DNA of 64,000 bases, from NCBI GenBank assembly GCA_002395225.1, contig DGWH01000038.1, positions 42,561 through 106,560 on the forward strand, given 5' to 3'. Under the pieces are notes generated by a model. The model was not told where the DNA came from. It saw only the letters and a list, made by a program, of their open reading frames with translations, and searched no databases. The DNA is from Christensenella sp. UBA4263 (lineage in GTDB: Bacteria; Bacillota; Clostridia; Christensenellales; Aristaeellaceae). The translations under genes and the position numbers were made by a program. This document shows positions 15,875 through 24,943 of the stretch, piece by piece. Numbering within the stretch: the stretch's first letter is position 1; every line of letters starts with the position of its first letter.

Positions 15875-16635
15875 ATGATTTTCCCTCCCAGTATCAGTGC
15901 AGCCGCAGCAATGAGTTCTGCCAGCTGCAGAAAAAAGCCGGCCAGATCGCCGGTGACCCCGCCGAAGACGGTGAGCGCCATGTGACGGTAATAGAGGATG
16001 AAAAGCAGAAGGGCGAGCGCCAGGAGTGCGGCCCTTATGCCGGAGAGCCAGATGAGTGCGGAAAAGCAGAGGACCAGGTAAAGAACCGTCGAAAACCGGA
16101 GCGCCCGGATGGCGGTCGTATTGACCAGTGAGGACAGCATTCCGTCATTTCGTGCCTGAGGCAGAAAGACGGAAAGACAGGCGCTGAGTGCCCGGGAAAG
16201 GACGAAGATGAACGCCAGAGAAAATGCGTCCTGCATGGTGCACTCAGAAAACAGGCCGGCCATCACCAGGAGGTAAAGGACACAGCCCAGCACAGCGAAG
16301 GAGCCGACGTGGCTGTCCTTGAGAATCTGCAGGCGCTTTTCCCGGGGCTGCCAGGAGAAAATGGCATCACAGGTATCCATGAAACCATCCATGTGGATCC
16401 CTCCGGTCAGAAGAAGCGGCAGGGCTGCGGCTATGGCACCCTTGAGCAGCGGTCCGATGGAAAACCGGGCGCACAGCATGATCCAGCCAACGAGGACAAG
16501 CCCGATGGGAACCCCGACAAGTGGGAAGAAACAGAACGTCAGACGCCGATTGTCATCGGTCCACTCGGTCCTGGGCATGGGAATCCGGGAATAGGTGGAA
16601 AAGGCGATGATCAGGGATGAAAGCAGTTTTGACAT
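15871..16635 (-). CDS. cobS: Adenosylcobinamide-GDP ribazoletransferase (cobalamin synthase)
   Basis: The 254-residue integral membrane protein begins MSKLLSSLIIAFSTYSRIPMPRTEW, typical of CobS, with the conserved TGGIHMDGFMDTCDAIFSW motif around residues 77-95 and several hydrophobic segments. CobS joins adenosylcobinamide-GDP with alpha-ribazole (or its phosphate) to make adenosylcobalamin (phosphate). A good RBS (GGAAAGGAAAAC) precedes ATG 16635. Gene order cobT-cobU-cobS is the classic nucleotide-loop module. Confidence 0.95.
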   Translation of the reverse strand: MSKLLSSLIIAFSTYSRIPMPRTEWTDDNRRLTFCFFPLVGVPIGLVLVGWIMLCARFSIGPLLKGAIAAALPLLLTGGIHMDGFMDTCDAIFSWQPREKRLQILKDSHVGSFAVLGCVLYLLVMAGLFSECTMQDAFSLAFIFVLSRALSACLSVFLPQARNDGMLSSLVNTTAIRALRFSTVLYLVLCFSALIWLSGIRAALLALALLLFILYYRHMALTVFGGVTGDLAGFFLQLAELIAAAALILGGKII

Positions 16636-16659
16636 AGTTTTCCTTTCCGGAAACGGATT

Positions 16660-17178
16660 TCAAAGGGGGAAGGGGAGTGTGCCCCGGAGGAGGACCGGGA
16701 TGCCACAGATGACCTCAATGGTACAGTCGCAGGCAGCGGCCAGGGAACGGTTCAGCTGCGCCAGACGCGCAATGTATGTCTGCGTGAGGGAATCGTAGCG
16801 GATGCCGTCCGAGAAAACTTCACCGGTGACCATGCACAGATGACAGCATTGCCTGGACAGGTTCCTGAGATCCCTCAGCACATTGTCCGGCTCGCCGCCC
16901 TCGAACATTTCATTGGCCAGCAGGTTGGGGAGATCCTCCAGCAGGACAGCAGCATTCCGGGGAATGGGCGCGGAGAAAAGGGCTTTTGGACATTCAAGGG
17001 TTCGGAAACAGCGCTCTGCGCGCATCTGCCGATGCCGCTCTACCCGGAGCTCGGATTCCCGGTCACGGCAGAGCATGGTGGCCAGATAGATTTTCTCCGT
17101 GGGGCAGAGGATGTGGATGAATTTTTCGGCGAGGGCGGATTTGCCGCTTCCGCTGCCGCCGGTAATCAGGATGGTCAT
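16660..17178 (-). CDS. cobU: Adenosylcobinamide kinase / adenosylcobinamide-phosphate guanylyltransferase
   Basis: The 172-residue protein has a Walker A GGSGSGKS at residues 7-14, a conserved RHRQMRAERCFRTLECP segment carrying the guanylylated histidine region, and VTGEVFSDGI in the C-terminal half. The enzyme phosphorylates adenosylcobinamide and then transfers GMP to give adenosylcobinamide-GDP for CobS. ATG 17178 overlaps the cobT stop by four bases. The length fits the family (about 180). Confidence 0.93.
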   Translation of the reverse strand: MTILITGGSGSGKSALAEKFIHILCPTEKIYLATMLCRDRESELRVERHRQMRAERCFRTLECPKALFSAPIPRNAAVLLEDLPNLLANEMFEGGEPDNVLRDLRNLSRQCCHLCMVTGEVFSDGIRYDSLTQTYIARLAQLNRSLAAACDCTIEVICGIPVLLRGTLPFPL

Positions 17179-18239
17179 GCCTGCCCTCCCAGCGGTCGGT
17201 ACGCCTCCATGTCAAGTGCATCAAAGGTATGGCTGCTCTGGTAGACCTCATGAACCATGTCAAGAAGCGGAAACAGCATGACGGCACCGGTTCCCTCGCC
17301 CAAGGCCATCCGGGCATCCAGCACCGGCGAAAGTTCCAGTGCGTCCAGGAGAACCCGTGAGGAGGGCTCTTTTCCCACATGAGAGGCAATGAGAAACGCC
17401 CCGGCTGCAGGACAGATCCGCACGGCAATCAGGGCTGCAACGCAGGAGATGACGCCGTCAAGGATAATGGGAATGCCTGCCTCTGCCGCGCCCAGACAGG
17501 CGCCGGCCATGCCGGCAATTTCAAAACCGCCCAGGGTGGAAAGCACAGAAATGGGGTCAGATGTGTCCGGATGATTCACCTCGATGCCTCGCCGGATGAC
17601 CTGAATCTTTCGCGCAAGCCCTTCATCCGACAGGCCGGAGCCGCGGCCGGTGACCGTTTCCGGAGACAGGTGTAAAAAGGCGGCGGTCAGGGCGGCGGAG
17701 CTGGTGGTGTTCCCGATGCCCATTTCCCCCAGGGCCAGCAGGTGAAAACCTCTGCCGTCCAGATCACGGACAGCCCGGATGCCGGAATCAATGGCCTGCA
17801 CGGCCTGTTCGGGAGACATGGCAGGGCCCTGTGTAAAGTCGTTTGTTCCACCCGCAACAGACATCCGGATTAGGTTCGGACAATCGGGTGGATCCGCTAT
17901 GCCCATATCATAGGCAAAGACGGCGGCATGGGCACAATTGGCCATGAGGTTGATGTTGGACGTTCCCTCGCAGATAGACCGGGCGACACGGCTGGTCACA
18001 TCGCTGCCGCACTGGGAGATGCCATGCCGGACAACGCCGTGATCACCGCAGAAGATGAGGACGGCACGGGGATCAAGCGAAACCCGGTCCGTGCCCTGAA
18101 TGGCGGCAATCTGGGTGAGGATGGATTCAAACCGGCCAAGACTGTTCAGCGGCTTGGCCACATGATCAAATTGGTGCTGTGCCAGCCGGCGGGCATTTTC
18201 ACTGAGGGGCTTTGGCGTAATAAAAGTAGACTGCATCAT
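17175..18239 (-). CDS. cobT: Nicotinate-nucleotide--dimethylbenzimidazole phosphoribosyltransferase
   Basis: The 354-residue protein matches CobT along its length. It has KPLNSLGRFESILTQIAAIQG near the start, a LALGEMGIGNTTSSAALTAAFL loop at about 170-190, and the catalytic glutamate in ALGEGTGAVMLFP near the C-terminus. It activates the lower ligand base to alpha-ribazole 5'-phosphate. Two adjacent ATGs (18239, 18236) follow AGGTGAT; the second is better spaced. Dimethylbenzimidazole synthesis genes are not visible here. Confidence 0.94.
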   Translation of the reverse strand: MMQSTFITPKPLSENARRLAQHQFDHVAKPLNSLGRFESILTQIAAIQGTDRVSLDPRAVLIFCGDHGVVRHGISQCGSDVTSRVARSICEGTSNINLMANCAHAAVFAYDMGIADPPDCPNLIRMSVAGGTNDFTQGPAMSPEQAVQAIDSGIRAVRDLDGRGFHLLALGEMGIGNTTSSAALTAAFLHLSPETVTGRGSGLSDEGLARKIQVIRRGIEVNHPDTSDPISVLSTLGGFEIAGMAGACLGAAEAGIPIILDGVISCVAALIAVRICPAAGAFLIASHVGKEPSSRVLLDALELSPVLDARMALGEGTGAVMLFPLLDMVHEVYQSSHTFDALDMEAYRPLGGQA

Positions 18240-18240
18240 A

Positions 18241-19188
18241 TCACCTGATAATCGCAAACAACAGAAGGAGAAGAATGAGAAAGAAACCGGCGGTCAGAAG
18301 GAGAAGGCGGCAGGCAGACCGGATATCCTCCCGCTTTGCCGGACGGTCCGGGTCCCCGATCGTCGGTTTCACGACGGGAACGCCAAAATAATCATGTGTG
18401 CCGCCCAGCTGGATATGAAGGGCTCCGGCGGCTGCGGCTTCGCTGTAGGCACAGTTGGGACTCTGGTGCCGGGCATGGTCCCGGATAAGGATCCGGAAGG
18501 CATTGCCTGTATCCAGGCCTGCAGGGAGGGCAGACAGAGCCATCATTGGACCGGTTAGGCGGGCGGGAATATAGTTGAGAAGATCATCCAGTCTGGCGCT
18601 GCAGCAACCCAGCTGCCGGTATTTTTCGTTCTTATACCCCACCATGGAATCAAGGGTGGAGGCGGCTTTGAAGCCCCAGAGGAGAACCGGTCCGCCAAGG
18701 GCAGCGTAGAACATGGGGGAGATGACTCCGTCGGTGGTGTTCTCGGCGACAGTTTCAACCGTTGCCTTGATGACCTCTTCCTCGTTGAGCCGCTCCGTAT
18801 CCCGGCCCACGATGCGGGCCACCTGCCGACGGCCAGCCTCTATGCCCCGGTCAAGCGCCAGGGAAACGTTCCGGGCCTCGTCGCACATGGATTTGGCCGC
18901 AAGGCCCATCCAGTTCATCAGGACCATTCCAAGAAAGTGCGGAACCGGTCCCAGCTGTCTAAGAAGGAGCAGAATCCCTGCACTGCTGAGCATGGTCAGG
19001 GACACGGTCAGAAAGGTCAGAAGGATTCCGGAGAGGAACAGATTTCCGCCCCGTGCCCGCAAGCGTTTTTCAAGGAAGGTAATCAGGCGGCCGATGAGCC
19101 GTACCGGATGATACAGCCACCGGGGATCTCCCAGCAAAAGGTCAAGCGCAAAGCCGCAGGTAAGTGCCGGAATAAAGAGTCGGTTCAT
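18241..19188 (-). CDS. cbiB: Adenosylcobinamide-phosphate synthase
   Basis: The 315-residue membrane protein shows CbiB/CobD hallmarks: LLGDPRWLYHPVRLIGRLI near the start, ATVETVAENTTDGVISPMFYAALGG in the middle, and STLDSMVGYKNEKY. It attaches (R)-1-amino-2-propanol or its phosphate to adenosylcobyric acid. The start overlaps the cbiP stop by four bases. Its partner for making aminopropanol phosphate is probably the aminotransferase-like gene at 21521-22501. Confidence 0.95.
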   Translation of the reverse strand: MNRLFIPALTCGFALDLLLGDPRWLYHPVRLIGRLITFLEKRLRARGGNLFLSGILLTFLTVSLTMLSSAGILLLLRQLGPVPHFLGMVLMNWMGLAAKSMCDEARNVSLALDRGIEAGRRQVARIVGRDTERLNEEEVIKATVETVAENTTDGVISPMFYAALGGPVLLWGFKAASTLDSMVGYKNEKYRQLGCCSARLDDLLNYIPARLTGPMMALSALPAGLDTGNAFRILIRDHARHQSPNCAYSEAAAAGALHIQLGGTHDYFGVPVVKPTIGDPDRPAKREDIRSACRLLLLTAGFFLILLLLLFAIIR

Positions 19189-20681
19189 GGCTGCCCCCGT
19201 ATAATCTGCCGGATCTGGTCCAACTCCAGACTGGCACGGACAATATCCGCGATCCGGTTGAACTCATGCTCACGAAAGTCCGCCATGGTCTGAATCCGGG
19301 AGGGCGACTGGTCCGGATGCTCATGTCGCAGGTGAGCCCGCAGGGCGGAAAAGAAGAGACCGTCATCGAACAGGCCATGGAGGTAGGTGCCCAGCACGTT
19401 CCCCTCCGGATTGCAGAGGCCGTCGACGGCTCCGCGGATGGTGAGCCAGGGCACACAGTCACCGGGGCGGTTTTGGCCAGCGTGAATCTCATATCCGTCC
19501 AACATCTGTCCGTTCATGCTGCTGAGCCATCCCGCAGAGCACTGGATCTGGCCGGTGGACTGGCGGGTCAGCTTTTCAGGGGAAAAGGTGACTTCCATGT
19601 CAAGGAGACCGAGACCGGCAATTTCAGGAACCCGGGATTCCACGTGCAGAGGGTCCAGAAGACGGGTGCCCAGCATCTGGTAGCCGCCGCAGATGCCGAT
19701 CACGGTCCCGCCTTGACGGGCATGACGGATGATCGGGACATCCATCCCGCGGTTGCGCAGGTCGATCAGGTCTTCTATGGTATTCTTGGTGCCCGGCAGG
19801 ATGATGATGTCCGCGCCCGTGAGGTCAGAGGACTGCCGGGCATAGCTGACGCGGACGCCGGGCTGCAGGGTGAGAGCCTGAAAATCGGTAAAGTTTGAGA
19901 TGTGGCGAAGCTTTACGACGGAGACGTTCAGATCTCCCTCTCCGGCCGTTTGCCGGAACCGTTCGGTGATGCTGTCCTCATCTTCCAGTTCCACGTCCAT
20001 CCAGGGGACGACTCCCAGCACCGGAACATGAATGCGCGATTCCAGCATCCGCAGACCGGGTTCGAGAATGCGCACATCCCCCCGGAATTTATTGATGATG
20101 ACTCCTTTGACCCGGGCACGTTCCGCCTCGGTCAGCAGCAGAACCGTCCCCAGAAGGGACGCAAAGACGCCGCCCAGATTGATGTCGCCCACCAGAATGA
20201 CCGGGGCATCTGCCGCCTCCGCCATGGACATGTTGACGATATCCCCGTCCCGCAGGTTGATTTCAGCCGGGCTTCCGGCCCCCTCCAGGATGATGCAGTC
20301 ATAGTCCCGCTCCAGCGATTCATACACCTCGCGAATGTGGGTGCGCAGTTTGGGCTTGTACTGGTGGTATTCCACGGCGGTCATGGAGCCAACGGGCCGG
20401 CCGTCCACAATCACCTGACTGCGCCGGTCACCGGTGGGTTTCAGCAGAACAGGGTTCATGCGGATATCCGGTTCAAGGCCGGCGGCCTGGGCCTGGGTCA
20501 CCTGGGCGCGGCCCATCTCAAGACCATCTTTTGTCACATAGGAATTGAGGGCCATGTTCTGTGCCTTGAAAGGTGCACACCGGACCCCATCCTGATGCAG
20601 GATACGCAGAAGGGCAGAGCAAAGGACACTCTTCCCGACGGAGGAAGCGGTCCCCTGAATCATGAGAGATTTACCGCGCAT
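19185..20681 (-). CDS. cbiP: Cobyric acid synthase
   Basis: The start at ATG 20681 (MRGKSLMIQGTASSVGKSVL) overlaps the end of the preceding gene; an upstream in-frame ATG at 20750 would sit deeper inside it. The 498-residue protein has the N-terminal synthetase domain with a P-loop variant (GTASSVGKS), the EGAGSPAEINLRDGDIVNM motif, and a C-terminal glutaminase domain with the nucleophile Cys in GICGGYQMLG and a late YLHGLFDD histidine. It amidates four side chains of adenosylcobyrinic acid a,c-diamide using glutamine and ATP. Confidence 0.95.
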   Translation of the reverse strand: MRGKSLMIQGTASSVGKSVLCSALLRILHQDGVRCAPFKAQNMALNSYVTKDGLEMGRAQVTQAQAAGLEPDIRMNPVLLKPTGDRRSQVIVDGRPVGSMTAVEYHQYKPKLRTHIREVYESLERDYDCIILEGAGSPAEINLRDGDIVNMSMAEAADAPVILVGDINLGGVFASLLGTVLLLTEAERARVKGVIINKFRGDVRILEPGLRMLESRIHVPVLGVVPWMDVELEDEDSITERFRQTAGEGDLNVSVVKLRHISNFTDFQALTLQPGVRVSYARQSSDLTGADIIILPGTKNTIEDLIDLRNRGMDVPIIRHARQGGTVIGICGGYQMLGTRLLDPLHVESRVPEIAGLGLLDMEVTFSPEKLTRQSTGQIQCSAGWLSSMNGQMLDGYEIHAGQNRPGDCVPWLTIRGAVDGLCNPEGNVLGTYLHGLFDDGLFFSALRAHLRHEHPDQSPSRIQTMADFREHEFNRIADIVRASLELDQIRQIIRGQP

Positions 20682-21405
20682 TTTGTTCACCACAACTGTC
20701 TTTCGTGTCGGAATTGTCAGATTTTGGACGCTCGATGAGAATGATGTCAATGTTCAGGGCAAGGGCGGCCCGGACTTTTTCCGTGAGGCCGCCGGCGGCC
20801 CCGGAATCTTTGGTGACCATGGTTCGAATATGCAGCTCCTCGAACAGGGCAAGGTTGAGATTCAGGGAAAAAGGCCCCTGCATGGCGCAGATATGGCTGG
20901 GCAGAATGCCGGCCTCCTGACAAAGCCGCAGGCTTTCCATGGACGGGAGAACGCGGACATAAAGCCGCTCCGGCGGGATGATCCGGGTATAGACGGAGAG
21001 GGTATGGGAACCGGTGGTCAGGTAAATGGGCCCTTCCGTCTCTGCCAGCACCTCGGCCGCTTCACGGGCATCCCGGACCGTGCGTACCTGTTTCCGCCAG
21101 TCGTCCTGTTCATCTGCCGGGCGCTCAATACGGGTCAGCGGGATGCCCAGTTTGCCGCAGCAGAACCGGATATTGGCCTGTACCTGAACGGCATAGGGGT
21201 GGGTGGCATCAATGACCCGGCGGGGCCGGAGCGACAGCATCAGGGCCAGCATTTCCTCCCGGTTCAGCGCACCGACACGGCAGTCCGTTCCGGGCGGGAG
21301 AAGGGATCTGGCATAGTCGGAGGTGACACAGACCACCGCATCCGGTTCCCGGAGCAGGGCCTGCCGTCCCTCTGTTGTGCCGCCGAAAATCAGGGTATTG
21401 ATCAT
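20671..21405 (-). CDS. cbiJ: Precorrin-6A reductase (CbiJ/CobK)
   Basis: The 244-residue protein starts MINTLIFGGTTEGRQALL, the Rossmann-like start of CobK/CbiJ, and has VIDATHPYAVQVQANI, YLTTGSHTLSVY and a C-terminal MVTKDSGAAGGLTEKVRAA signature. It reduces (cobalt-)precorrin-6A to 6B with NAD(P)H. It follows an intergenic gap of about 115 bases holding a hairpin repeat, the only gap of that size in the operon. Confidence 0.93.
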   Translation of the reverse strand: MINTLIFGGTTEGRQALLREPDAVVCVTSDYARSLLPPGTDCRVGALNREEMLALMLSLRPRRVIDATHPYAVQVQANIRFCCGKLGIPLTRIERPADEQDDWRKQVRTVRDAREAAEVLAETEGPIYLTTGSHTLSVYTRIIPPERLYVRVLPSMESLRLCQEAGILPSHICAMQGPFSLNLNLALFEELHIRTMVTKDSGAAGGLTEKVRAALALNIDIILIERPKSDNSDTKDSCGEQNAR

Positions 21406-21461
21406 GCCGGTGATTCCTCCTCAGTGTTAGTCTTTCGCCTGCCCAACTTCATTCCGGCCAT

Positions 21462-21494
21462 AATTTGACTTGACTGCCGCTGTGCGACAGGACA
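21462..21494 (-). repeat. Intergenic hairpin repeat, copy 5 (within the cobalamin operon)
   Basis: On the minus strand, CTGTCGC-ACA-GCGGCAG (21474-21490) is followed by a TCAAATTA element, about 30 bases after the stop of the aminotransferase gene. It is in operon orientation like copies 1, 7 and 8. Confidence 0.6.
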
Positions 21495-21520
21495 ATTCGT
21501 TCACTTCCTGGTTTTATCCG

Positions 21521-22501
21521 TCAGGATTGAAGCGCTTTTTCCAGTTCCGTGACGAGGCGTGTGTTTTCCGCCTCAAGCCGGACCGCCAGACGGAGGTAAT
21601 GAGCACTGAGGCCAAAGGATTCACAGGTCCGGACCAGGATGCCCCGCTGTTTCAGTGCCCGGACCGTGTCCTGCATCTCGCGGGGAAAGCGGACCAGGAG
21701 GAAATTGGCAGCACTGGGGGCAACATCTGCTCCAAGTGCCTGCAGCTGATGGGCAAAGATGGCGCGCCGCCGGGCATTGAGATGGCAGTCTTCCTCCAGT
21801 TCCTGCAGGTGATCCGGAAGAGCGGCGGCAATTTCCGCTGCCTGCGCCGAGATAGACCAGGGGAGCATGCGCTCTGCCAGTGCAGCAACGGCGGCGGCAT
21901 CCCCGGCGATGTATCCCAGACGAATCCCCGGGATACACAGAACCTTGGTCATGGAACCGGCCACAATCAGGCCCGGACGGACAAGGTGCCTTACGCTTTC
22001 CTCCGGCGCGAAGCCGATGAACGCCTCATCCACCAGAAGCTCCGCGGACACGGCATGGACTTGGTCATACTCGACCATGATCTGTCCGGCACTCAATAGA
22101 CGCCCGTCCGGGTTATTGGGATTGCACAGAACAAGGGTATCGTCTTTATGAAGTGCCGTCTCAAATGGCGCGGTTTCCCTTCCGTGTACAGCGGCCCGGG
22201 CGGCGTATTCCCCGAAGGTTGGGCGGGTTATGAGCACGCGGCCTTTTCTGACGGAAAGAATCAGGTCAATGGCGGCTGCTCCGCCGGCCGTGGGCAGCAC
22301 CTGTTCCTCGGGCAGACCCAGGGATCTGGCCAGTCCGGCTCGGGCACTGCGCATGGACCGGTCCGGATAATAGCGGACACGGTCAAGTGACCGGACAAGG
22401 ACGTCCCGGACCCATTCGGGCGGCCCTTCCGGACGGAGATTGGCGGAAAAGTCCAGCCAGCTTCTGGGATCGCCTTCCCACACATTCCCGCCGTGGATCA
22501 T
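21521..22501 (-). CDS. cobD: PLP-dependent aminotransferase-like protein, probable L-threonine-O-3-phosphate decarboxylase
   Basis: The 326-residue class I/II aminotransferase-fold protein begins MIHGGNVWEGDPRSWLDFSA, the typical opening of CobD/CobC-like enzymes in cobalamin loci. Recognisable parts are PTAGGAAAID, LCNPNNPDGRLL, LLVDEAFIGF and the PLP-lysine site GSMTKVLCIPGIRLGY. CobD decarboxylates threonine phosphate to aminopropanol phosphate for CbiB. Threonine kinase (PduX-type) is not in view. A related histidinol-phosphate aminotransferase function cannot be excluded by sequence alone, but the operon position favours CobD. It overlaps cbiA by four bases. Confidence 0.85.
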   Translation of the reverse strand: MIHGGNVWEGDPRSWLDFSANLRPEGPPEWVRDVLVRSLDRVRYYPDRSMRSARAGLARSLGLPEEQVLPTAGGAAAIDLILSVRKGRVLITRPTFGEYAARAAVHGRETAPFETALHKDDTLVLCNPNNPDGRLLSAGQIMVEYDQVHAVSAELLVDEAFIGFAPEESVRHLVRPGLIVAGSMTKVLCIPGIRLGYIAGDAAAVAALAERMLPWSISAQAAEIAAALPDHLQELEEDCHLNARRRAIFAHQLQALGADVAPSAANFLLVRFPREMQDTVRALKQRGILVRTCESFGLSAHYLRLAVRLEAENTRLVTELEKALQS

Positions 22502-23796
22502 CCCCAGAACCTCCGTATCAGTTCCGGCCGCCCGGCAAACATGACGTGAGCAAAGGCACCCAGGGTATGTGCTTTCCGGTAGCCGCAGGCCCAGGACTTG
22601 TCCGGCTGTCCGGCTTTGGTGACCGTATAGACTGTTTCTGCGCCGGGCAGCATTTGCACCGCCGCGTGGTGAAATTCGTGAGCGGGAAAAGTCAGGCCGG
22701 ACAGATCATGAACGGTGCAATAGCCAAAGCGCTGGAGCCGCCGGGTCATATGACAAGAGATCGGCAGAAAACCGACCATGGATTTGTCATCTATGTCCTG
22801 GCCCAGGTACATGAGCCCGCCGCATTCCGCATAGCAGGGAAGGCCGCCGGCAAGCGCGTCAAAGACAGCCTTGCGCATGAGGGTGTTTTCCTGCAGGGCA
22901 TCTGCAAACACCTCCGGAAATCCGCCGCCCAGATACAGCCCGTCCAGATGATCGGGAAGTACCGAATCGTGAATGGGGGAAAAGGGGCAGAGGGTCATGC
23001 CGCACCGCTGCAGCAGATCCAGATTATCCGGATAGTAAAAATGGAACGCCTCATCCCGGGCAATGCCAAGCCGGAAACCGCCGAAATCCGGCAAAGGTTC
23101 CGGAACGGTTTCCGGAAGCGGTTCTGCCTTGGCGGCCAGGTCCAACATGGCAGCCGTATCAAGGGTCTGCGCGGCGTCTCTGAGAGCAGCCGTGACGCGC
23201 TGATGCAGGGCCCGGGTTTCCACGGCGGGAATAAGGCCCAGATGCCTGGAGTGGAAAACCAGATCCGTCTGCCGGTGCAGGTAACCGACACAGGGCAAAC
23301 CGCAGTATCTTTCAATGGCATCGCGGATCAGGGAATAGTGGTGCTGGCCGGAAACGCGGTTGACGAGGACGCCGGCGATCTGGCTGGGCGTTTGAAACTG
23401 GCAGAAACCCTTTACCGCGGCGGCCACACTGGCGGCCCCGCCGGAGCCATCCACCACCAGGATGACAGGGGTACGAATCATCCTGGCGAGATCCCAGGTG
23501 GAACAGGACAGGGAAATGTCAAGCCCGTCGTAATAGCCCATGACCCCCTCAATGATCCCAACGTCCATGACACGGTTCAGGACGCGGAACAGGTCCGCAT
23601 CCGGCATGAGCCAGCGGTCCAGATTATAGGACGCGGTGCCGCAGATAACCTGATGGAATTCCGGGTCAATGTAGTCGGGCCCCACCTTGTAAGGGGCAAC
23701 CTGCAGGCCCTGCCGGGTCAGGGCGGCCATGACCAGCAGGGAGGCGGTGGTTTTTCCACAGCCACTGCCGGTACCGGCAATGATCAGGCGGTTCAT
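22498..23796 (-). CDS. cbiA: Cobyrinic acid a,c-diamide synthase
   Basis: The 432-residue protein has an N-terminal P-loop (GTGSGCGKTT), IDPEFHQVICGTASYNLD, EGVMGYYDG, and a C-terminal glutaminase half with the nucleophile in YAECGGLMYLG and a GAFAHVMF histidine. It amidates the a and c side chains of cob(I)yrinic acid or its cobalt precorrin equivalent. ATG 23796 overlaps the cbiC stop by four bases. Confidence 0.95.
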   Translation of the reverse strand: MNRLIIAGTGSGCGKTTASLLVMAALTRQGLQVAPYKVGPDYIDPEFHQVICGTASYNLDRWLMPDADLFRVLNRVMDVGIIEGVMGYYDGLDISLSCSTWDLARMIRTPVILVVDGSGGAASVAAAVKGFCQFQTPSQIAGVLVNRVSGQHHYSLIRDAIERYCGLPCVGYLHRQTDLVFHSRHLGLIPAVETRALHQRVTAALRDAAQTLDTAAMLDLAAKAEPLPETVPEPLPDFGGFRLGIARDEAFHFYYPDNLDLLQRCGMTLCPFSPIHDSVLPDHLDGLYLGGGFPEVFADALQENTLMRKAVFDALAGGLPCYAECGGLMYLGQDIDDKSMVGFLPISCHMTRRLQRFGYCTVHDLSGLTFPAHEFHHAAVQMLPGAETVYTVTKAGQPDKSWACGYRKAHTLGAFAHVMFAGRPELIRRFWG

Positions 23797-24422
23797 GAGC
23801 GCACCCCCGGAATGCCGTACATCAGGGCATTGACAATGGCCGAGGCCACGGTACTGCCGCCCCGGCGTCCCCGGGAAACGATGCAGGGAAGGCCGCTGGT
23901 GAGGAGCTGCTCCTTGGCCTCCACCACATTGACAAAGCCCACCGGGACCCCGATCACGGCCAGGTCATCGGCGATGGAACGGTCCGCAGAAAGGCGGCTG
24001 AACAGGGACAGGAGGAAGGTGGGGGCGTTTCCGCAGACCAGCAGTTTCGGACCCGGCAGGGTCAGGGCATGTTCCATGCTCAGCCATGCCCGGGTCTGGC
24101 CGGATATCCGGGCCTTTTCCGCCACTTCCGGACTGGCCATGAAACAGCAGGCACGGACCCCGAGGCGGGTGAGGGCACTTTTATTAATGCCGGCCAGTGC
24201 CATATTGGTATCGGTGATCACCGTACAGCCGCGCATGAGCAGGTCACGCATAGCCGGGACAACGCCCGGGGTAAAGGTGAGGGTTTCGGCAAATGAGAAA
24301 TCGGCCGTGGCATGGATGGTCCGCAGCACGATGGGCCGGATTTCCTCCGGCACCTGCACCTGCAGTTCGGATTCAATGATGGCCATGCTGGCCTGTTCAA
24401 TTTCCATGGGGGACATTACCAT
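23793..24422 (-). CDS. cbiC: Cobalt-precorrin-8 methylmutase
   Basis: The 209-residue protein has the catalytic His in RTIHATADFSFAETLTF near residue 35, DTNMALAGINK around 97, and the C-terminal LPCIVSRGRRGGSTVASAIVNAL motif. CbiC moves a methyl group from C11 to C12, giving (cob)yrinic acid. The GGAG upstream of ATG 24422 lies within the end of the adenosyltransferase gene. Length fits the family. Confidence 0.95.
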   Translation of the reverse strand: MVMSPMEIEQASMAIIESELQVQVPEEIRPIVLRTIHATADFSFAETLTFTPGVVPAMRDLLMRGCTVITDTNMALAGINKSALTRLGVRACCFMASPEVAEKARISGQTRAWLSMEHALTLPGPKLLVCGNAPTFLLSLFSRLSADRSIADDLAVIGVPVGFVNVVEAKEQLLTSGLPCIVSRGRRGGSTVASAIVNALMYGIPGVRS

Positions 24423-24943
24423 TCGACTCCTTTGCGGGCACTGAGCTGTTCCGTCTGATACGGATGCCGGACCATCTCCATGCGAGTGATATAATCCGCC
24501 CGGGCCAGAAAGCTTTCCGGAGCACTGCGGCCGGTTGAAACGGTTTCACCGCAGGCCAGAGAAATATCCAGCAGGGACAGGGCAAGCGTTTCCGGCACCA
24601 GCTCAAGGGTGACGGCGTTATTGAGTTCATCCAGGAGGATCAGGTCCGGATGAAAGGTGTCAATTTGGGCTGGAAGGGTTTCGGCAAAGGCGGTATGCTC
24701 AAGGGCCGTCTGCCGGCGCTCCTCCGGGCTCATCCGGAACGTGAAATTCGGGATCGAGGGGGCGGTCAGGACGGCGGCATTCGGAAAGTGACGCAGGGCA
24801 ATTAACTCTCCTGAATTGCCTTTTTTGAGAAACTGGACGGTCAGCACCTTCATGCCGTGGCCCAGAAAACGCAGGGCCATGCCCATTCCGGCGGTCGTCT
24901 TTCCCTTGCCGTTTCCGATATAGAGATGCAGTTTATGGATCAT
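24416..24943 (-). CDS. cobO: Cob(I)yrinic acid a,c-diamide adenosyltransferase (CobA/CobO type)
   Basis: ATG 24943 follows GGAGG by five bases. The 175-residue protein has the P-loop GNGKGKTTAGMGMALR, and LILLDELNNAV as a Walker-B-like strand, as in the CobA/BtuR family. It transfers adenosyl from ATP to cob(I)alamin precursors. It is placed between cbiD and cbiC, overlapping both at the ends. Confidence 0.93.
   Translation of the reverse strand: MIHKLHLYIGNGKGKTTAGMGMALRFLGHGMKVLTVQFLKKGNSGELIALRHFPNAAVLTAPSIPNFTFRMSPEERRQTALEHTAFAETLPAQIDTFHPDLILLDELNNAVTLELVPETLALSLLDISLACGETVSTGRSAPESFLARADYITRMEMVRHPYQTEQLSARKGVEW

Noticed and set aside
22387..24444. Plus-strand open frame of 685 codons opposite cbiA and cbiC
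   Set aside because: It is antisense to well-supported cobalamin genes; the translation is low-complexity and has no domain or ribosome binding site. High GC makes long antisense frames common.
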